Shown piece by piece: positions 60,349 to 64,000 of a DNA stretch of 64,000 nt; the stretch's first letter is position 1; every line of letters starts with the position of its first letter. Both the position numbers and the translations under genes were made by a program. Location of the stretch: positions 35,756 through 99,755 of the forward strand of contig NZ_UWFN01000263.1 in assembly GCF_900602065.1 (NCBI RefSeq), given 5' to 3'. The notes under the pieces are model-generated. The model was not told where the DNA came from. It ran no database searches and saw only the letters and a list, made by a program, of their open reading frames with translations. The DNA is from Pseudomonas viridiflava. GTDB taxonomy: Bacteria > Pseudomonadota > Gammaproteobacteria > Pseudomonadales > Pseudomonadaceae.

Positions 60349-61494
60349 TCAGGCAGGGACAACAACTGCGCCCAGTGCAGTGACCAGTTGCTGCAACGCA
60401 TCGGACTGGCCATTGATACGCACCTTCAACCCTTCTATCTCGCGACGCGGCGGGTAGTGTTTGCGCAACAGATCGAATGCCACTGGCTGGCTCACCGAAC
60501 CGACGAGGCTACGCCGGAAGTCGGCATCGTCACGGCGCGGGTCGTAGACGCCCCGACACAGGGTGTTCAAAGCCCAGACCGGATCGGTGTGCTCGTCCAG
60601 GGTGACTTCAGCCAGCCACGGTTTAGGCAGCAGGTCAGCAAGGCTGATCGAGGCTTCCTGCTCCAGAAAGCCACACAAGGCCTGATAAATCTGCGCAGTG
60701 CCCCGCTGCCGTCCGTCAAGGCTATAACCCGCGATATGCGGCGTGCCTATCACGCACAAGTCGGCCAGTGCGGTGTTGACCACCGGTTCGCCTTCCCATA
60801 CGTCCAGCACGGCTTGCAGGTCTTCGCGATCAAGCAGCGTGTCGTGCAAGGCGGCGTTGTCGACGACTGCACCACGGCTGGCATTGATCAACCAACTGCC
60901 GTGTTTAAGCTGCTGCAAGCGCGATTTATCGAGCAGATGCCAGGTAGGGTGCTCCCCCCCCTTGTCCAGCGGGGTGTGCAGGCTGATCACATCGCAGCGC
61001 TGCAGGATTTCATCGAGGCTGACAAAGTCGCCGCCTTCTGCCGCCTGCCGGGGAGGATCGCAGACCAGTACATTCCAGCCCAGCGCCTTCAGAACCTTGA
61101 TCAACCGCCCGCCCACCTGCCCCGCGCCGACTACGCCATAAGTACGCTGCGTCAGATCCACGCCTTCGATCTCTGCCAGGGTCAACAGGCTGCCGAGCAC
61201 ATAATCGACTACGCCACGGGCATTACAGCCCGGCGCACTGGACCACTGAATACCCGCCTGTTGAAAATAATCCAGGTCCAGGTGATCGGTGCCGATGGTG
61301 CAGGTGCCGACAAAGCGTACCGGGCTTCCTTCGAGCAAATCGCGGGTCACTGGCGTCACCGAGCGCACCAATAGAATGTCCGCATCCGCTACCGCAGCTC
61401 GGTCAATGGAACGGCCGGGCAAGCGCTGAATCTCGCCGAAACCGGCAAAGAAGGCGTCGAGCAGCGGAATATTTTCGTCAGCAACAATTCGCAT
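60349..61494 (-). CDS. pdxB: Erythronate-4-phosphate dehydrogenase PdxB
   Basis: 381 residues. Opens [20 protein letters not shown], the PdxB signature; [20 protein letters not shown] is the NAD loop, [20 protein letters not shown] carries the catalytic Arg, [12 protein letters not shown] the Glu and [20 protein letters not shown] the His. The C-terminal 80 residues are the PdxB-specific dimerisation domain. It makes the 2-oxo acid for pyridoxal phosphate synthesis. Same strand as tusA, separated by a long REP. Confidence 0.96.
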   Translation of the reverse strand: MRIVADENIPLLDAFFAGFGEIQRLPGRSIDRAAVADADILLVRSVTPVTRDLLEGSPVRFVGTCTIGTDHLDLDYFQQAGIQWSSAPGCNARGVVDYVLGSLLTLAEIEGVDLTQRTYGVVGAGQVGGRLIKVLKALGWNVLVCDPPRQAAEGGDFVSLDEILQRCDVISLHTPLDKGGEHPTWHLLDKSRLQQLKHGSWLINASRGAVVDNAALHDTLLDREDLQAVLDVWEGEPVVNTALADLCVIGTPHIAGYSLDGRQRGTAQIYQALCGFLEQEASISLADLLPKPWLAEVTLDEHTDPVWALNTLCRGVYDPRRDDADFRRSLVGSVSQPVAFDLLRKHYPPRREIEGLKVRINGQSDALQQLVTALGAVVVPA

Positions 61495-61581
61495 GGTGTA
61501 CTCCCTGGGGTCGGCGGCAGTTTAGGCATTGATCGGGAGGGATAGGAAGGTCAACGAGCAAGTTGATGTGGAATGCAGTCG

Positions 61582-61672
61582 TTGTGGGAGCAGAGCTTGC
61601 TCGCGATAAGGCCGGATGCGATTCAAATCAAACCGCATCCGGCCTTATCGCGAGCAAGCTCTGCTCCCACAA
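61582..61672. repeat. REP doublet with perfect 39-bp arms
   Basis: 61582-61620 and 61634-61672 are perfect inverted copies with a 13-bp loop. The type is GTGGGAGCAGAGCTTGCTCG. Half copies of the same family occur at 12105, 28353 and 50199. In RNA it would form a very stable hairpin between tusA and pdxB. Confidence 0.95.
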
Positions 61673-61703
61673 AAGTCCTGTGGCAGATGCTAATCCTTCG
61701 GGC

Positions 61704-61958
61704 TCAATCCAGCTTCTTGCGAATCCAGTACAGAAACGTCCCGTCTGCAGCCTCTTGATCGACCAGATCATGGCCCAGGAAAACACAGAACTTGGGAATG
61801 TCGCGGCGTGTGGACGGGTCAGTGGCGATGACCTTGAGCAGGCCGCCAGCCGGCAGGTCGCGGACTTTCTGATGCAGCATCATCACCGGCTCGGGGCAAT
61901 TGAGGCCGGTGGCATCGAGAACGGCGTCGACAGGCTGACTTTGGATGGGTTCAGACAT
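61704..61958 (-). CDS. tusA: Sulfur carrier protein TusA
   Basis: 84 residues. [20 protein letters not shown] holds the CPxP motif with the sulfur-accepting Cys21, and [16 protein letters not shown] the second conserved part. It relays sulfur from IscS to TusBCD for 2-thiouridine in tRNA and for other uses. ATG 61958 follows GGAGTGC; an in-frame ATG 6 bp upstream is less likely. Confidence 0.93.
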   Translation of the reverse strand: MSEPIQSQPVDAVLDATGLNCPEPVMMLHQKVRDLPAGGLLKVIATDPSTRRDIPKFCVFLGHDLVDQEAADGTFLYWIRKKLD

Positions 61959-62031
61959 AAGCACTCCAGAAACTGGCGGGCATTATCACCTGTTTACCAA
62001 CGGCATCCAAGAACGGCATCCAGACCCGCGC

Positions 62032-62502
62032 CTAACTGCCAAACGCATCCTTTAGAAAGCCCGGTGCGATGTAGCGTTCATAGTGAGCTTCGGACAGCAG
62101 GAAAAATTCCCGATCAATGGCATCGCGCAAGTCAGGCAATGCCCAATCGCGGAACTCCGGCATCAACACCATACCGTAGGCTTCAATATTGGTGATGACC
62201 CGCGCACCCCGCGCAATCAGTTGATAAGCCCAGCAATACTCGGACTGCGCGGGCACAAAACGGATTTTGCGTTGTTCAAGTTGCAGGCGCAGTTTGCCCG
62301 CATCGAACACTTCCAGCTTGGCGGTCATCACCTGAACCAACAGCTGTTCGAGCCTAAGCCACACCGCGCGCTTCTGGTCTTCGTCGTAACCGTTCCAGTG
62401 GATCACTTCATGGTGAAAACGCTTGCAGCCACGGCACACCAGGTCCCCGTAAACAGTGGAACAAAGGCCGACGCAGGGCGTTTTGATGATTTGATTGGGC
62501 AT
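62032..62502 (-). CDS. DUF1289 protein with a four-cysteine site
   Basis: 156 residues. TPCVGLCSTVYGDLVCRGCK (C10, C14, C23, C26) is the DUF1289 motif, probably binding Zn or Fe-S; CKRFHHEVIHWNGYDEDQKR follows as in all members. The C-terminal hundred residues are less conserved. Function unknown. It is divergent from acnB with a long structured leader between. Confidence 0.8.
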   Translation of the reverse strand: MPNQIIKTPCVGLCSTVYGDLVCRGCKRFHHEVIHWNGYDEDQKRAVWLRLEQLLVQVMTAKLEVFDAGKLRLQLEQRKIRFVPAQSEYCWAYQLIARGARVITNIEAYGMVLMPEFRDWALPDLRDAIDREFFLLSEAHYERYIAPGFLKDAFGS

Positions 62503-62588
62503 GGCAAACAGGGCAACGACAGGCGAGAACGAGCCCGCATATTAGCCCTTTGTCTAACAACGATCACCCCCGAACGTGTAGGGCTAAC

Positions 62589-62617
62589 TTACCTTTACGG
62601 AAGATTTGCCGTAGAAT
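62589..62617 (+). promoter_or_regulatory. Candidate acnB promoter
   Basis: TTACCT and TAGAAT are separated by 17 bp. The -10 box has 5 of 6 consensus bases, the -35 is weak. If used, it gives a leader of about 275 nt before acnB. Confidence 0.35.
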
Positions 62618-62649
62618 CAGCGAGCCTTTTAAGGCGCCAATGTCCGTTG

Positions 62650-62878
62650 GAAGCTGTTTTCAAAGCGTCACGAGCACAGTCAAAGTAACCCCGCAGTCCG
62701 GTGTTGACGCAGGATTCAAGCCCTCGTCAACACTCATCAGCCGTCCTGCAGGCGTAAAACTTTGAAAACAGCTTCTGTAAGGAATTGCCGAAAACCCTGG
62801 CCAAGGAACTCAAAAAGTTTCGTCGTGCAGGTTTTTCGGGCAATTCCTGGATGAGCGTCCCGGACACCCATTTGGGAC
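62650..62878 (+). promoter_or_regulatory. Structured 5' leader of acnB with four inverted repeats
   Basis: GAAGCTGTTTTCAAAG (62650-62665) pairs with its exact inverse at 62760-62775; inside is GTGTTGACG (62701-62709) with CGTCAACAC (62725-62733). Next GGAATTGCC (62781-62789) pairs with GGCAATTCC (62839-62847), and last GTCCC (62857-62861) with GGGAC (62874-62878), 8 nt before the GAGGG Shine-Dalgarno. The row of hairpins suggests mRNA-level control of acnB. No known riboswitch class was recognised. Confidence 0.55.
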
Positions 62879-62897
62879 CACTGATGAGGGTAATACT

Positions 62898-64000
62898 GTG
62901 CTTGAAGCCTACCGTAAACACATCGAAGAGCGTGCCGCCCAGGGTATCGTGCCCCAGCCGCTTAACGCCGAACAAACTGCCGGCTTGATCGAACTGCTGA
63001 AGAATCCCCCGGCTGGCGAAGAAGCTTTTCTCGTTGACCTGATCACCAATCGCATTCCACCTGGCGTTGACGAAGCTGCCTACGTCAAAGCCGGTTTCCT
63101 GTCTGCCCTGGCCAAGGGCGAAGCCACTTCTCCCCTGATCGACAAAAAGCGCGCCGTTGAACTGCTCGGCACCATGCAGGGTGGCTACAACATCGTCACG
63201 CTGGTCGACATGCTGGATGACGCAACGCTGGCCCCGGTGGCCGCCGAACAACTGAAGCACACGCTGCTGATGTTCGATGCCTTCCACGACGTAGCCGAAA
63301 AAGCCAAGAGCGGCAACGCTCACGCCAAGGGCGTCATGCAGTCCTGGGCTGATGGCGAATGGTTCAAGAAGCGCCCTACTCTGGCCGACAAGATCAGCCT
63401 GCGCGTTTTCAAGGTGACTGGCGAAACCAACACCGACGACCTCTCCCCTGCGCCGGACGCATGGTCCCGCCCTGACATCCCTCTGCACGCCCTGGCCATG
63501 CTGAAAATGGCCCGTGAAGGGATCGTTCCGGACGTACAAGGCTCCATCGGTCCGATGAAGCAAATCGAAGAAATGCGCGGCCAGGGCTTCCCGATTGCCT
63601 ATGTTGGCGACGTGGTCGGTACCGGTTCTTCGCGTAAGTCCGCTACCAACTCGGTACTGTGGTTCTTCGGCGACGACGTTCCTTACGTGCCGAACAAGCG
63701 CGCTGGCGGTTTCTGCTTCGGCAGCAAAATCGCTCCGATCTTCTACAACACCATGGAAGATGCCGGCGCACTGCCAATCGAATTCGACGTCAGCAACATG
63801 AACATGGGCGACGTGATCGACCTGTATCCGCATGCTGGCAAAGTCTGCAAACACGGCACTGACGAAGTCCTGACCACCTTCGAAATGAAGACGCCGGTTC
63901 TGTTGGACGAAGTGCGTGCTGGCGGCCGTATCCCGCTGATCATCGGCCGCGGCCTGACCGACAAGGCTCGTGCAGAGCTGGGTCTGGGCCCTACCGATCT
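62898..64000 (+). CDS. acnB: Aconitate hydratase B, N-terminal part (3' end outside window)
   Basis: The first 367 residues of AcnB (full length about 865). Starts at GTG 62898 after GAGGG with VLEAYRKHIEERAAQGIVPQ; this N-terminal HEAT-like domain is followed by the swivel domain 4-type region that AcnB carries early (GVMQSWADGEWFKKRPTLAD, TGETNTDDLSPAPDAW, GVVGT-type GDVVGTGSSRKSATNSVLWF). The [4Fe-4S] cysteines lie downstream of the window. It converts citrate to isocitrate and is also an RNA-binding apo-protein in other bacteria. The frame is intact to the window edge. Confidence 0.96.
   Translation, partial: MLEAYRKHIEERAAQGIVPQPLNAEQTAGLIELLKNPPAGEEAFLVDLITNRIPPGVDEAAYVKAGFLSALAKGEATSPLIDKKRAVELLGTMQGGYNIVTLVDMLDDATLAPVAAEQLKHTLLMFDAFHDVAEKAKSGNAHAKGVMQSWADGEWFKKRPTLADKISLRVFKVTGETNTDDLSPAPDAWSRPDIPLHALAMLKMAREGIVPDVQGSIGPMKQIEEMRGQGFPIAYVGDVVGTGSSRKSATNSVLWFFGDDVPYVPNKRAGGFCFGSKIAPIFYNTMEDAGALPIEFDVSNMNMGDVIDLYPHAGKVCKHGTDEVLTTFEMKTPVLLDEVRAGGRIPLIIGRGLTDKARAELGLGPTD

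Noticed and set aside
62785..62988. Leader peptide frame (LPKTLAKELKKFRRAGFSGN...) before acnB
   Set aside because: It starts only at TTG without a Shine-Dalgarno and runs into acnB out of frame; the sequence is better explained by the hairpin arms.
62727..63854. Long minus-strand frame of about 375 codons across the start of acnB
   Set aside because: It is the antisense of a well-matched AcnB sequence in high-GC DNA, with no family-like motifs.
1..64000. CRISPR array, tRNA or rRNA genes, prophage or complete insertion sequence
   Set aside because: Looked for direct repeats with spacers, acceptor-stem/T-loop patterns, and transposase or phage structural motifs; none seen. The only stable RNA with clear identity is the SRP RNA.

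Overview
The window is chromosomal DNA of a Pseudomonas, most likely from the fluorescens/syringae side of the genus. The grounds are the intergenic palindromes (REP doublets such as GTAGGAGCTGCCGAAGG and its partner arm), the acyclic-terpene (atu) cluster, a PA1571-type small protein, DUF2897/DUF2986/DUF3144 small proteins, and pyrF, pdxB, tusA and acnB of pseudomonad type. No prophage, complete insertion sequence, CRISPR array, rRNA or tRNA was found. Species cannot be fixed from the sequence alone.

Layout. 0-7 kb: the end of a TetR regulator with an Old Yellow Enzyme, an NTF2-like protein and an NAD(P)-binding protein; then a LysR gene divergent from an aldehyde dehydrogenase / carboxymuconolactone-decarboxylase-like / quinone oxidoreductase operon. 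7-13 kb: a GST, the Hsp70 homologue HscC with a membrane-anchored J-domain partner whose HPD reads RPD, a DUF2867-like protein, a histidine-kinase remnant and TrmK. 13-31 kb: a mosaic of single genes and regulator/target pairs (AraC/MFS, TetR/GNAT, SDR/HxlR, esterase, LysR, LysE), several GNAT acetyltransferases, a galactose dehydrogenase, a second-type signal peptidase I, and a 139-bp miniature inverted-repeat element.

31-37.5 kb is one catabolic operon: family III CoA-transferase, HMG-CoA-lyase-like enzyme, CitMHS transporter, RraA-type aldolase, D-2-hydroxyacid dehydrogenase and an upstream LysR regulator. It looks like a route for a branched hydroxy-di/tricarboxylic acid, but its substrate cannot be named from sequence. 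37.7-47 kb holds a Tat-exported alpha/beta hydrolase with divergent LysR, a GNAT gene broken by one stop codon, an orphan Phd/YefM antitoxin, a peptidoglycan amidase, the SRP RNA, a strongly structured leader with alternative pairings, pyrF, an ethanolamine permease and a solute-binding protein.

47.2-57 kb is the atu (citronellol/geraniol) cluster: atuR divergent from atuABCDEF, with two 13-bp inverted operator copies between atuR and atuA and REP doublets separating atuA, atuBC and atuDEF. atuG and atuH are not next to it here. 57-64 kb is core chromosome: a DEDDh exonuclease, ppnP, an ABC exporter, a PA1571-type protein, pdxB, tusA, a DUF1289 protein and the start of acnB behind a roughly 280-nt leader made of successive inverted repeats.

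At least six families of short palindromic repeats lie between genes, and three genes are broken or residual (a GNAT with a 4-nt duplication, a GNAT with a stop codon, and a histidine-kinase tail). All family names come from reading motifs, lengths and context; no database search was possible.
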